Shown here: positions 40,604 through 49,301 of the stretch, piece after piece
Numbering within the stretch: the first letter of the stretch is position 1
Layout: every line of letters begins with the position of its first letter
Assembly: GCF_026130175.1 (NCBI RefSeq)
Contig: NZ_JAIGNI010000001.1
Coordinates: 169,371 to 233,370 of the forward strand
Reading direction: 5' to 3'
Length of the DNA: 64,000 nt
Source: Lyngbya sp. CCAP 1446/10
Lineage (GTDB): Bacteria; Cyanobacteriota; Cyanobacteriia; Cyanobacteriales; Microcoleaceae
The notes under the pieces: generated by a model
What the model was told of the DNA's origin: nothing
The model's database searches: none
What the model saw: the letters and a program-made list of their open reading frames with translations, nothing else
Made by a program: the position numbers and the translations under genes

Positions 40604-41593
40604 ATGATATTGGTAAATCAAACGTATTCGCCCCAACCGGAACCCTCTTTCGACTTATCGGTTTACCTAGCCGAACGCAACGCCGAAGTCGGGATGGCTC
40701 TCGACAGTGCCGTTCCCGTAGTCACGGATAAACTTGAGAAAATCTATGAGGCGATGCGCTACTCCCTGTTGGCGGGGGGTAAGCGCTTGCGCCCGATCCT
40801 GTGTTTGGCAAGCTGCGAACTGGTTGGCGGGACTGTGGAAATGGCGATGCCGACGGCTTGTGCTTTGGAGATGCTCCACACGAAGTCGCTGCTCCACAAT
40901 GATTTGACAGGGATGGATCATGACGACTATCGGCGCGGTCAACTGACGAACCATAAGGTTTATAGCGAGGCGATCGCTATTTTGACTGGGGATGGTCTTT
41001 TGGCTTATGCTTTTGAGTTGATCGCTGCTAAAACGCAGAATGTACCACCTCAGCAGGTGTTGCAGGTTATTGCTCACTTGGGCCGCGCTGCTGGAGCGAC
41101 GGGATTGGTGGGAGGGCAGGTAGTCGATCTTGATTCGGAGGGAGTTTCAGAGGTTTCTGAGGAAACTCTTACTTTTATCCACACTCACAAAACTGGTGCA
41201 CTTATAGAAGCTTCTGTAGTTTGTGGGGCTATGCTTGCTGGGGCAACGCCTAGTGATGTGCTGCGGTTATCTCGGTATGGTCAGAATATTGGGCAGGCTT
41301 TCCAGATTGTTGATGACATTCTGGATATTACTGCCACTCCAGAGGAGTTAGGAAAAACTGTTGGCAAGGATGTGCAGGCGGTAAAAGTGAGTTATCCGAG
41401 TTGGTGGGGAATTGAGGAATCTGAAAGCCGTGCTAGACAATTGGTTGAGGCGGCTAAGCTGGAACTGGCAATCTTTGGGGAAAAAGCTGAACCTCTGATC
41501 GAGATCGCGGATTTTATTATTAGCCGCACTTCTGACGGGGTGACAACTCCGTCAAAAGCCCCAGAAGTGGGGGATTTATCCAACTTGAGCTAA
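40604..41593 (+). CDS. diverged isoprenyl diphosphate synthase (crtE paralogue)
   Basis: A 329-residue trans-prenyl synthase closely similar to the crtE product at 6767-7696 (shared runs include [20 protein letters not shown]). The second Asp-rich motif is normal ([11 protein letters not shown]). The first is changed: [11 protein letters not shown] instead of [11 protein letters not shown], so the first Asp is Asn99, and Lys94 replaces Met at the fifth position before it, a site that sets chain length in this family. AGK after the second motif is AVK. A tail of about 20 residues ([20 protein letters not shown]) is absent from CrtE. It is either a short-chain (GPP/FPP) supplier for geosmin synthase or an inactive partner. 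Prenyl synthases are known Family 2 encapsulin companions. ATG 40604 is chosen over GTG 40535. Confidence 0.9.
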   Translation: MILVNQTYSPQPEPSFDLSVYLAERNAEVGMALDSAVPVVTDKLEKIYEAMRYSLLAGGKRLRPILCLASCELVGGTVEMAMPTACALEMLHTKSLLHNDLTGMDHDDYRRGQLTNHKVYSEAIAILTGDGLLAYAFELIAAKTQNVPPQQVLQVIAHLGRAAGATGLVGGQVVDLDSEGVSEVSEETLTFIHTHKTGALIEASVVCGAMLAGATPSDVLRLSRYGQNIGQAFQIVDDILDITATPEELGKTVGKDVQAVKVSYPSWWGIEESESRARQLVEAAKLELAIFGEKAEPLIEIADFIISRTSDGVTTPSKAPEVGDLSNLS

Positions 41594-41597
41594 AAAA

Positions 41598-41631
41598 AGA
41601 TGGGGTCGAAATTGTTAAGTTGCCCCATCTA
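41598..41631 (+). terminator. possible terminator hairpin after the prenyl synthase paralogue
   Basis: GATGGGG and CCCCATC pair across a 17-base loop just after the stop codon. No T run follows, so it may instead be the end of the IS-like relic that starts at 41638. Confidence 0.4.
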
Positions 41632-41637
41632 GAAATA

Positions 41638-41883
41638 ATGTTTCTTCAATTTTACCAGAGCCATCTAGAAAAAAAACTCAAACTGGCAGAATACCTGACT
41701 CTAAAGATTCTGGTATATCTGTTGAGCCAAAAACAAGTTAGTGTTCCCTTGATGCTTCTTTGATGCCTGATCCGATTCAATTTGAGAGCCTCCGGCGCAG
41801 CCTGCAAAGATTTCTCAAATTAGACTGCCTCAACATAGAAGGTCTGTGGTTTCCACTTGTTAAAGCAGAAATCTTAAAAGCCA
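41638..41883 (+). pseudogene. IS4-like transposase remnant (N-terminal part)
   Basis: From ATG 41638 the frame reads MFLQFYQSHLEKKLKL, AEYLTLKILVYLLSQKQVSV, and stops at TGA 41761-41763. The next frame, starting at ATG 41763, continues with PIQFESLRRSLQRFL, then NIEGLWFPLVKAEIL. Together these match the N-terminal region of IS4-type transposases (…FYQ-x-HL…, …LPI-x-FESRR-x-x-QRFL…, …WFP…). A frameshift splits it and the catalytic DDE part is missing. It marks the right border of the geosmin cluster. Confidence 0.6.
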
Positions 41884-42203
41884 AATTTAAGAAATTGAAA
41901 CCTTTGAAATTGGCGGTTGAGGGGCTATCAGTAGAGAGAGCATTTTCTCAATTAAGACCAATTTTAGCCCGCGAAGGTATCAAGACTGTCAGCACCGATG
42001 TGAGCATGGGTGTAATGAAAGCCGAAAATCCGGCAACAGCATTTCAGCGCGCTTTGCCGATCGATGTATTTGCGTCAGAGGATGACAATCTGTTAACTGT
42101 CGAGATGATTTTTACCCTTCCCAGTGGGGTGGGTGCAAGCAGAGACACCGTGAAGAAATATTTGTGCGATGCGCTAAATCAATTGTTGCCCAAAAGTCAG
42201 TAA
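41763..42203 (+). CDS. chimeric ORF: transposase-derived N-terminus on an unrelated C-terminal domain
   Basis: A 146-residue frame. Residues 1-40 are the continuation of the IS4-like transposase relic. From about residue 41 (KFKKLKPLKLAVEGLSVERA) the sequence is different in character and looks like the body of another conserved protein (STDVSMGVMKAENPATAFQRA, IFTLPSGVGASRDTVKKYLCD). The native gene probably lost its own N-terminus when the element inserted. The ATG overlaps the TGA of the upstream transposase frame (TGATG), which could allow coupled translation. Function unknown; it may be a pseudogene. Confidence 0.5.
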   Translation: MPDPIQFESLRRSLQRFLKLDCLNIEGLWFPLVKAEILKAKFKKLKPLKLAVEGLSVERAFSQLRPILAREGIKTVSTDVSMGVMKAENPATAFQRALPIDVFASEDDNLLTVEMIFTLPSGVGASRDTVKKYLCDALNQLLPKSQ

Positions 42204-42429
42204 ACCTACCCAAATATTATGGTCGATCGACCGGACATCATATGAAATATGATCGCGGGCAATAAATCTGCTTCATTCGATCGCACTCAAAAGCGAGCTA
42301 GACTTCTCTACTGCGAGCCCCAGAGATATCCCCGATCCACCTTTTTTGTAGTACACTTGTAATCAAAACGCCAGGAGCGCGCAGTTATAAAACTCAAGTG
42401 TTTGCAAGGGTTGTATCTCAAAAAGAATT

Positions 42430-44250
42430 ATGGCAAGCTTTCGGGACATCCTCAAATACTACAGCCGCTACTCGAAAATGTCGCTGTTGAGCATCGGTGC
42501 ATCCAGCTTGTTTGCGATCGCCGATTTAGCTGTACCCTACGCGATCGGTCAATTATTAAACGTATTGTCGGGTCAACCTACAGATACAGTAACCCAAAAA
42601 TCGATCGCAGCGATCGGCTCACTTACCCAGCAGCCAGCAAGTAAAATATTATCCTTATCCGTCTTGCTGGGCTTGATTTTTTTGGTAACAGTCGCCAAAG
42701 CACCCATACAGCCTTGGGTGGGAAATTGGTTCCACTGGGTAGTACCATTGACAGCGCGACGGGATCAGATGAGAGGAGCGATCGGCAAAATTCTCACCTT
42801 ACCCCTAGAATTCTACGACGAAAACAACGCCGGACGGATTGCCAGCCGCATCGCCAAAGGCATCGCCAACCATACTTGGACATACCCAGAAATTGCCGCT
42901 GAATTCATCCCGGAAGTCGTTCGCTTAATCGGGATCTTTGTAGTTATCTGGTTAATAGAATGGCGCATCGGCTTATTAATTTTAGTTTCCTTCATATTCA
43001 TCCTCAGTTTCACCCTCAAAAGTCTTCAATGGGTGACTGCGCGGGAAGAAATACTGGATGAATACATCGAAGATACCGAAAGTCACAACTCGGAAATTAT
43101 CACCAACATCAAAACAGTCAAAGCTTTTGCCACTGAAACAGAGGAACTCAAAAAGCAAACAACCAGACTCGATCGCGAATTGAAAGTTGTAATTAATCGC
43201 ATTCACAAAGGATACGTCACTCTGGGAACCTACCAGCAGACGATCGTGCAGATTTGCCTGTTTTCAGTTCTAGGTTTTAGCCTAGCAGCAACAGTCGCAG
43301 GCCAGATATCTCTGGGATACTTTGTTACGGTTTACACCTTAGCAAGCATGGCGTATTCCCAACTGCGTCCGATTAGCATTATCGCCGAATTATTGGCCCG
43401 CCGGTATTCTTCAATGATCCGGTTTCACGAGTTTATGCAATTGCCAGACGGTGTAGATGCAGCCAATTTAGCAACAGAAAATGCTGTATCCGCTTCGCCC
43501 TATAGATTTAGTGGGAAAATTGAGTTTTGCGGACTGACATTTGGGTACGATCGCCAAAAGCCGGTTTTCCAGGATGTAAATTTGTTGATCCATCCGTATC
43601 AAACAGTAGCATTAGTCGGGCGATCGGGTTCCGGGAAATCAACATTAGTTAAATTGCTGTTTCGGTATTTCGAGCTCAACTCCGGCCGCATTCTGATCGA
43701 CGGAGAGGACATTTCCAGCTTAGACGTGACTGGCTACCGCAAACGTTTAGCCATTGTGCACCAAGAAGTAGACGTTTTTAACGGTGCTCTGCTGGAAAAT
43801 TTGAAATACGGCAATCCAAAAGCAACTTTCGCGCAAGTTGAAGAAGCTTGTCGCATCGCCAGAGTAGACGAGTTTGTCAGCTTGTTGCCCCAAGGTTACT
43901 ATACCGTTGTCGGGGAGCGGGGAATGCGGTTGTCCGGCGGTCAGCGGCAGCGGTTGGGAATTGCCAGGGCGCTGTTGGTGGAGCCGGACGTGTTAATCTT
44001 TGACGAAGCTACTTCTAGTTTGGATTATGAGTCAGAGCGATCGATCCAGCTAGCCATGCAGAATATTTTGGGTACACGTACCACCATAATTATCGCCCAC
44101 CGACTGAGTACAATTCGCGAAGCCAATGCGATCGTCGTACTAGACGGCGGTAAAATCGTCGAAGTTGGCAGCCACGACGAACTCTTGAACCAAAAAGGCA
44201 TTTACCGCCGCCTGCACTCCCTGCAAGAAACCGGCGAATTATTGAATTAG
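42430..44250 (+). CDS. ABC exporter (fused membrane and ATPase domains)
   Basis: A 606-residue type IV ABC half-transporter, MsbA/lipid A exporter-like, acting as a homodimer or heterodimer. Residues 1-330 hold six transmembrane helices. The ATPase follows: Walker A GRSGSGKST, Q loop IVHQEVDVF, signature LSGGQRQR, Walker B VLIFDEATSSLD and the H loop IIAHRLSTI. All are intact. A similar exporter could carry lipids, peptides or polysaccharides; neighbours do not settle it. It ends just before a region of tRNA genes. Confidence 0.93.
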   Translation: MASFRDILKYYSRYSKMSLLSIGASSLFAIADLAVPYAIGQLLNVLSGQPTDTVTQKSIAAIGSLTQQPASKILSLSVLLGLIFLVTVAKAPIQPWVGNWFHWVVPLTARRDQMRGAIGKILTLPLEFYDENNAGRIASRIAKGIANHTWTYPEIAAEFIPEVVRLIGIFVVIWLIEWRIGLLILVSFIFILSFTLKSLQWVTAREEILDEYIEDTESHNSEIITNIKTVKAFATETEELKKQTTRLDRELKVVINRIHKGYVTLGTYQQTIVQICLFSVLGFSLAATVAGQISLGYFVTVYTLASMAYSQLRPISIIAELLARRYSSMIRFHEFMQLPDGVDAANLATENAVSASPYRFSGKIEFCGLTFGYDRQKPVFQDVNLLIHPYQTVALVGRSGSGKSTLVKLLFRYFELNSGRILIDGEDISSLDVTGYRKRLAIVHQEVDVFNGALLENLKYGNPKATFAQVEEACRIARVDEFVSLLPQGYYTVVGERGMRLSGGQRQRLGIARALLVEPDVLIFDEATSSLDYESERSIQLAMQNILGTRTTIIIAHRLSTIREANAIVVLDGGKIVEVGSHDELLNQKGIYRRLHSLQETGELLN

Positions 44251-44625
44251 GAATTTCCGTTTAGCCTAGACTTGGTGCACTTCGTACCTATTCGCTTTTA
44301 ATTCTGGAAATTATCTGCGTTTATCTCCGTTTATCTGCCTGACATCTGCGGTTGATCTATTAATCAAATATTGATCCAAGAAGTCTAAAGTATTCGTGGA
44401 TGCACAGATGGCAACAAACCTGGTTTTTACCAAAATAGTCATTAAAACCCTCAGATTCGGTTAAAAACCCCGTTTCTTCAGTCGCAGTGCGTTAGCCCTG
44501 GAAAGTTTAATTTTCCTGTTTGCTAGACTTCGGCTTATGTGTTCAGCCTTGAATGATTAGAGTTTTAAATGTAATGTTGCAAAATCAAGATGAAGGTGCT
44601 AAGGTGTTTAACTGTGGGTACAAAT
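44251..44625. other. intergenic region with AAACC repeat copies
   Basis: 375 bases between the ABC exporter and tRNA-Tyr. It has AACCTGGTTTTTACC and GGTTAAAAACCCCGTTTCTTC at about 44418-44480, an inverted pair of the AAACCGGGTTT family. No gene. Confidence 0.5.
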
Positions 44626-44710
44626 GGGTCGGTGCCCGAGCGGTTAATGGGGGCGGACTGTAAATCCGCTGGCTACGCCTACGCTGGTTCAAATCCAGCC
44701 CGGCCCACCA
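44626..44710 (+). tRNA. tRNA-Tyr (GTA), CCA encoded
   Basis: Acceptor GGGTCGG pairs with CCGGCCC (one T-G pair). The anticodon loop is CTGTAAA, giving GTA, within a GGA/TCC stem. A long variable arm (type II) follows and the T arm is GCTGG-TTCAAAT-CCAGC. ACCA at the 3' end is genomic. Confidence 0.97.
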
Positions 44711-44781
44711 CAATTCACATAAAATTTAAAAGTTGAAAATTAAAAGTTAAACATTTTAGTTTAAGATTTTTAATATTTTAT

Positions 44782-44853
44782 GCCCGTGTAACTCAGGGGT
44801 AGAGTACCTCCTTGGTAAGGAGGAAGTCGCGAGTTCAAATCTCGCCACGGGCT
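44782..44853 (+). tRNA. tRNA-Thr (GGT)
   Basis: A 72-nt cloverleaf with acceptor GCCCGTG/CACGGGC, D arm AACTCAGGGGTAGAGT, anticodon loop TTGGTAA in a CCTCC/GGAGG stem and T arm GCGAG-TTCAAAT-CTCGC. The discriminator is T and CCA is not encoded. It lies 71 bases after tRNA-Tyr and is probably co-transcribed. Confidence 0.97.
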
Positions 44854-45505
44854 TAGCTTTCCAACCCTTATGGCTACGCCATTTAGGAATCTCACTTAAT
44901 TAACCAGTTAACGGTTTGGGCTCATTTTGCGCTGATGTAGTCTTTAAGTATGCAAAAAAAAGGCATAACCACCCCTAATGTTAAGGTTTATGTTCCTTGC
45001 CCGTAGGTTGTTCCTAGGTTTTTTTAGTGTGGCGATGCGATCGAGCCAAAGCCGGCCCCAGGCAATCGCGACTCGGATCGGGGTTTTCTAAAGGCGCATC
45101 GGCAGGAAGATTTGCCGCCGTTTGCTGGGCGGGGCGATCGACCTTTAGGATCGCACAAATGACCAAAAATAAGCGTTTAAAAGTCATTATGCACGGAAAA
45201 AAGTATTCATTTCGGAGAATTGACAATTTTTTCGCCTGGTGAAAGTGCGTATTTGAAAGCTTTAGTCGCACCCGATACCGCAAATCCCAGGCCGAGCCAA
45301 GTTACGATAAGAATTATTGGTTTTCTTGGCTGTTTGAAAATCAAGCAATTTTTGCTTGTTGGGCACATCAGCACTTGTCTGTTAACAGCTATGTTCTTGA
45401 GGAAGCGGTAAGCCCCGCCCCGCTTCCTTAACCTGTGGCCAAGACAAAAATGCTTGATGCCAAAGGTTTCTGCGGGGATGAGGTATTCAACGGGAGTTGT
45501 TAAAT
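44854..45505. other. intergenic region upstream of the HtrA-type protease
   Basis: 652 bases with only weak coding signals, including the 53-residue frame listed separately and a 57-codon minus-strand frame at 45014-45187 without family features. Confidence 0.4.
45207..45368 (-). CDS. possible 53-residue membrane peptide
   Basis: A short frame with an ATG at 45368. The product has a basic N-terminus (MCPTSKNCLIFKQPRKP), a hydrophobic helix (IILIVTWLGLGFAVSGATKA) and the tail FKYALSPGEKIVNSPK. The positive-inside pattern is plausible, but there is no clear ribosome site and no known family. Could be spurious. Confidence 0.3.
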   Translation of the reverse strand: MCPTSKNCLIFKQPRKPIILIVTWLGLGFAVSGATKAFKYALSPGEKIVNSPK

Positions 45506-46723
45506 ATGAATTTATCTTTTAAGGAAATAACCCTTTATGTGACTTTGCTATCTATTGGCGGAGGCATCGGATGGTTGGGGAATCGCTATCTACAAGGATC
45601 AAACAATCTGGAAACCGGATTGGTTTTGCCCGTGGTGCGCCAGCAAATCCCGCCCTATGCGTCTCCTCCAGTTCAGGAAAATCGCCCAGTCGATCGCACC
45701 AATCCCAATTTTATTGCGGAAGCAGCCGAAAAAGTCGGCCCCGCTGTCGTGCGGATTGACGCATCAACCAAGGTACCGAATCAAGTGCCCGAAGCTTTCA
45801 AAAATCCTTTGTTTCGCAGGTTTTTTGGGGACAATTTGCCACAGCCGGAAGAACGAGTCAAGCGCGGTACGGGTTCGGGGTTTATTCTCACTGCTGATGG
45901 CCGCATCGTGACCAATGCTCATGTTGTCTCCGGGACGGATACTGTTAAGGTGACGCTCAAAGACGGCCGCGAGTTTGAGGGTAAGGTGCAGGGAGTCGAT
46001 CCGCTGACGGATGTCGCTGTTGTGAAAATTAATGGCAAGGAACTGCCGCAGGTTACTATCGGTCGATCGGATAACATTGTACCGGGACAGTGGGCAATCG
46101 CGATCGGGAATCCTTTAGGTCTCGACAATACCGTGACTGTCGGCATTATTAGCGCCACCGGTAGAACCAGTTCCCAAGTCGGCATCCCCGATAAGCGAGT
46201 CCGCTTCATCCAAACCGACGCCGCCATCAACCCCGGCAATTCGGGCGGCCCGCTACTCAACGATCAAGGCGAAGTAATTGGCATCAATACCGCCATTCGC
46301 GCCGACGCTCAGGGCTTGGGATTTGCAATTCCGATCGAAACTGCCAAACGAGTTTCCGATCAGTTATTCGCCAAAGGAAAAGCCGAACATCCCTATCTCG
46401 GCATTCAAATGATCGCCTTGACTCCCGCCACCAAGGCAGAAGTCAACAAACAACTCGATAATAAAATTACGATCGATCAAGGCGTAGCCGTGATCCGAGT
46501 CGTGGAAAATTCCCCTGCTCAAAAAGCCGACTTGCGCGCCGGAGATGTCATCCAAAAAGTTGACGAAATTGCGGTCAACACTCCAGGAGACGTGCAAGAA
46601 CGGGTGGAAAACACATCTGTAGGCAAAGAACTCGAAGTGGAAATTAACCGTTTGGGTCAAGTTCAGAAAATTAAAGTACGTCCCGGTGCTTTTCCCCTAT
46701 CGGGTAGCCCCGCAGGTGGTTAG
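45506..46723 (+). CDS. HtrA/Deg family serine protease
   Basis: A 405-residue trypsin-like protease with one PDZ domain. An N-terminal hydrophobic segment (ITLYVTLLSIGGGIGWLG) serves as signal anchor, so the enzyme acts at or in the periplasm/thylakoid lumen. The triad is His in VTNAHVV, Asp in LTDVAVV and Ser in NPGNSGGPLL. The PDZ begins near residue 300 (HPYLGIQMIAL) and includes LRAGDVIQKVDE. It is one of the cyanobacterial HtrA/HhoA/HhoB group; which one needs a tree. ATG 45506 is chosen over TTG 45497; the ribosome site is GGGAG. Confidence 0.93.
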   Translation: MNLSFKEITLYVTLLSIGGGIGWLGNRYLQGSNNLETGLVLPVVRQQIPPYASPPVQENRPVDRTNPNFIAEAAEKVGPAVVRIDASTKVPNQVPEAFKNPLFRRFFGDNLPQPEERVKRGTGSGFILTADGRIVTNAHVVSGTDTVKVTLKDGREFEGKVQGVDPLTDVAVVKINGKELPQVTIGRSDNIVPGQWAIAIGNPLGLDNTVTVGIISATGRTSSQVGIPDKRVRFIQTDAAINPGNSGGPLLNDQGEVIGINTAIRADAQGLGFAIPIETAKRVSDQLFAKGKAEHPYLGIQMIALTPATKAEVNKQLDNKITIDQGVAVIRVVENSPAQKADLRAGDVIQKVDEIAVNTPGDVQERVENTSVGKELEVEINRLGQVQKIKVRPGAFPLSGSPAGG

Positions 46724-46776
46724 TTGCCACGGTGGAGGATGAAAGATGAATCTGATGCTCGATAGTCTAGATAGGC

Positions 46777-46845
46777 AGAAACCGGGTTTTTCCACCAAAA
46801 TCCTCCGTGTATCGCGAGGTATATAGGATTAAAAACCCGGTTTCT
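46777..46845. repeat. AAACCGGGTTT-family inverted repeat
   Basis: AGAAACCGGGTTTTT (46777) and AAAAACCCGGTTTCT (ending 46845) are exact inverted copies, with ATCCT and AGGAT as an inner pair. The element sits after the protease gene. Confidence 0.85.
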
Positions 46846-46922
46846 TAATTCCCTGTCTGTCCAGGAATGTTTATTTTTTCAACAATTTTCATCTTTCTCG
46901 CTTACCCAACCCGTTGATATTT

Positions 46923-47270
46923 TTACTTTTCTTTGGGAGAGTTTGGTTGAATCGAACTCGTGCTTGCTAAATTTTCTTCTAGCTGCATCCTCTGCTCCAT
47001 TTGCCTCAGAAAATAGCCTGTCATCATCGCTGAAGCTAGCAAACCTGCTAAGTTTTCGCGGTCAGTGGTAATTTCGACGTTAAAATTGTCCGAAGGCAAG
47101 ACGCCGACAAGTCCTTGAACGTTATGAGAGATAATTTCTTTGATTTCAGGGCTGGCGGACTTGGCGATGCGGGCTAGAACCTCCGGAGATTGGTGTTGGA
47201 GGTACTTCAGAAGTGGGTTGACTGCGGTTTGTTGGGCATTGTCATGGTCAAAGTCAGGGTGAAAAACCAT
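46923..47270 (-). CDS. DUF760 family protein
   Basis: A 115-residue cyanobacterial/plastid DUF760 protein. The family core is clear: NPLLKYLQHQSPEVLARIAK, PEIKEIISHNVQGLVGVLP and LAGLLASAMMTGYFLRQMEQ. Function unknown in the literature I know. ATG 47270 (MVFHPDFDHDN) is preferred; the frame continues upstream to a TTG at 47309 next to the TnpB element. Insertion of that element may have separated the gene from its original promoter. Confidence 0.85.
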   Translation of the reverse strand: MVFHPDFDHDNAQQTAVNPLLKYLQHQSPEVLARIAKSASPEIKEIISHNVQGLVGVLPSDNFNVEITTDRENLAGLLASAMMTGYFLRQMEQRMQLEENLASTSSIQPNSPKEK

Positions 47271-47421
47271 TTGGCGATTCTTAATTTCTGGCTGGCTACA
47301 TTCTACCAAAGAAATGGGGACGCGAGCCTCCCCCTTCTAGGGGGACTTTCTCCGAATTCTGACAGATCGTTGAGTATTCCTATGACGAGTCTGCTATTGT
47401 AGGAACAGGAGGAATAGAAAA

Positions 47422-48558
47422 ATGCTTGTTCTCGAATTCAAGGCTTACGCAAAACCAAATCAGTTTCAGTCGATCGATGAAGCGATTAGAATTTGTCAAT
47501 TCATTCGCAATAAATCAATCCGGCTGTGGATGGATGGTGGTGCAAAATCTTGGTTCGATCTTTCTAAGTATTGTGCGATTTGGGCCAAAGAATTTGACTT
47601 TGCGAACAAGTTAGGTGCAATGGCTCGACAGGCAAGTGCGGAGAGAGCATGGGCTAGTATTTCCCGATTTTACGAAAATATCAAAAAGGGTATCAAAGGA
47701 AAGAAAGTTGGCTTCCCCAAATTCCAAAAAGACTGTCGATCCGTTGAATATAAAACTAATTCTTGGAAGCTTGCGGAAGATAGGAAATCAATCACTTTTA
47801 CAGATAAGTGCGGCATTGGCAAGCTGAAGCTAAAAGGCACTCGCGATCTTAATTTCTATCAGCCAGACCAAATCAAACGAATTCGACTAATTAAACGAGC
47901 CGATGGATATTACGTCCAGTTTTGTATCCGAGTAGACCGAGTAGAACTCGCGACCATGACAGGCAAAACGATTGGATTAGATGTGGGACTTAAAGAGTTT
48001 TACACTGATTCAAATGGCGAAATGGTTCCCAACCCTAGATTTCTGCGTAGAGGTGAAGCAGGGTTAAAACGCTCTCAACGTCTTGTAAGCCGGAAAGTAA
48101 AAGGTGGTTTGAATCGCCGTAAAGCTAGAGTGATTTTAGGTAAGCGACACCTCAAAATAAGTAGACAACGTAAAGACCATGCTGTCAAGCTAGCAAGGTG
48201 CGTAATCACATCAAACGATGTAGTAGTTTACGAAAATTTGAGAGTGTCTAACATGATCAAAAATCACTGCTTAGCCAAATCGATTAGCGATGCTTCTTGG
48301 TATCAGTTCAGAATGTTCTTAGAATATTTTGGAAAAGTGTTCTGTCGGATTACCATTGCGGTGAATCCAGCTTACACAACCCAAGAATGCAGCAGTTGTG
48401 GTGTTGTGGTTAAGAAATCTCTATCCACTCGAACTCATACTTGTCAGTGTGGGTGTGAGATGGACAGAGATCGTAATGCCGCAATTAATATCCTCAATCG
48501 CGGGATAAGTACGACGGGGCACGTCGGAACTTCGATCTTTGAGATCGTAAACGCTTAG
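47422..48558 (+). CDS. tnpB: TnpB, RNA-guided transposon-encoded nuclease
   Basis: A 378-residue TnpB, relative of Cas12, that uses an RNA made from the transposon right end to cut DNA beside a short target-adjacent motif. The RuvC-like triad is complete: D187 in IGLDVGL, E271 in VVYENLRV and D350 in DRDRNAAINIL. The zinc ribbon has CSSC (323-326) and CQCGC (341-345). The N-terminal wedge region (LEFKAYAKPNQFQSIDEAI) and PKFQKDCRSVEYKT are also normal. ATG 47422 has the ribosome site AGGAGG eight bases upstream. The gene looks functional. Confidence 0.95.
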   Translation: MLVLEFKAYAKPNQFQSIDEAIRICQFIRNKSIRLWMDGGAKSWFDLSKYCAIWAKEFDFANKLGAMARQASAERAWASISRFYENIKKGIKGKKVGFPKFQKDCRSVEYKTNSWKLAEDRKSITFTDKCGIGKLKLKGTRDLNFYQPDQIKRIRLIKRADGYYVQFCIRVDRVELATMTGKTIGLDVGLKEFYTDSNGEMVPNPRFLRRGEAGLKRSQRLVSRKVKGGLNRRKARVILGKRHLKISRQRKDHAVKLARCVITSNDVVVYENLRVSNMIKNHCLAKSISDASWYQFRMFLEYFGKVFCRITIAVNPAYTTQECSSCGVVVKKSLSTRTHTCQCGCEMDRDRNAAINILNRGISTTGHVGTSIFEIVNA

Positions 48559-48655
48559 GGAGATTGGATCTCTGGGTCATGTGCAGCAATGTTCTTGATT
48601 TAAGTCCGGTCTAAGATCTAAGAATCCTTGTGCGTTCACGCGCCCGGAGTGTCAA
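48480..48655 (+). ncRNA. predicted reRNA (omega RNA) of the TnpB element
   Basis: In this transposon group the guide RNA is transcribed from the 3' end of tnpB through the right end, with the guide taken from the flanking DNA. The stretch after the stop codon holds paired segments and ends with GAGTGTCAA at 48655; the guide would start at 48656, inside the 3' end of scpB. Boundaries are inferred from the group, not measured. Confidence 0.5.
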
Positions 48656-49167
48656 TCGTCATTGCTTGGGCCCAAATTTGCCTGAAAGTCAAGTTGCAGT
48701 TGTTTGGGTAGTTGGTCTACTTGAAAATACCGATGAAATTTTTCGGTAACTTGTAACCAATACGATCGCCCATCCGTTGGCTTCCGTTTCCGCACGAAAC
48801 CCATTTCTACCAGTTCCTGCACCTGTTGGTAAGCCCCAGACCCCCGCAAATTCACTAAATCTGGCTGCGTGATGCCACCTTTCAGGGCGATCGCCGCCAG
48901 CGTCCGCAAAGCCCCAACACCTAATTCTGGAGGTATTAAAGTTTGCATTAAACTGGCAAACTCGTCTCTGAGTTGCAGGCTGTATCCCGTCGGCGTTTCA
49001 ACAACTTCTAACGCACTGTCGCGGTGGGAAGAGTCAGACATGAGTTCGATGATGGCGTCTTCGGCTTCAGATCGATCGCACTTGGCAATCTCAGCAATCT
49101 CTGCAAGCGACACCGGCTGACCTTTTAAGTAAAGTATGGCTTCTATTGTTGTGGCTAAGCGAGTCAT
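48652..49167 (-). CDS. scpB: segregation and condensation protein B
   Basis: A 171-residue ScpB, the kleisin-bound partner of SMC in chromosome compaction. Two winged-helix domains are visible: TRLATTIEAILYLKGQPVSL onward, and LGVGALRTLAAIALKGGITQ with GSGAYQQVQELVEMGFVRKR. The stop codon (TCA on the plus strand, 48652-48654) lies inside the last bases of the TnpB element, so the original C-terminus has been changed by the insertion, though only after the folded domains (end LDFQANLGPSNDD). Confidence 0.93.
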   Translation of the reverse strand: MTRLATTIEAILYLKGQPVSLAEIAEIAKCDRSEAEDAIIELMSDSSHRDSALEVVETPTGYSLQLRDEFASLMQTLIPPELGVGALRTLAAIALKGGITQPDLVNLRGSGAYQQVQELVEMGFVRKRKPTDGRSYWLQVTEKFHRYFQVDQLPKQLQLDFQANLGPSNDD

Positions 49168-49301
49168 TTAGGAATTAGTAATTGGGAATTGAGACGTTGC
49201 AGGAATCAGGATTTAGTTATCTAGAAAATAAGTCGGAACGATTTATACCAAATCCTGCTCTGTTTCCTAGTCCGCGGAGGCGTACGAAAGTTTGTGTAGT
49301 A

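Larger units (their letters stand above)
47312..48655 (+). mobile_element. IS200/IS605-type element carrying only tnpB (IS1341 group)
   Basis: A single tnpB gene flanked by subterminal hairpins. The left end has CCCCC-TTCTA-GGGGG at about 47331-47345. The right end has TTGTGCG/CGCGCCCGGAG-type structure and finishes in GAGTGTCAA at 48647-48655, the usual right end of this group. No tnpA, so it moves only with help in trans. The right end is well placed by sequence; the left boundary is approximate. Confidence 0.75.

Noticed and set aside
45014..45187. Minus-strand frame of 57 codons starting MTFKRLFLVICAIL
   Set aside because: A short hydrophobic start followed by low-information sequence; no supporting context.
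47190..47402. 70-codon plus-strand frame upstream of tnpB
   Set aside because: Antisense of the DUF760 gene plus the left end of the TnpB element.
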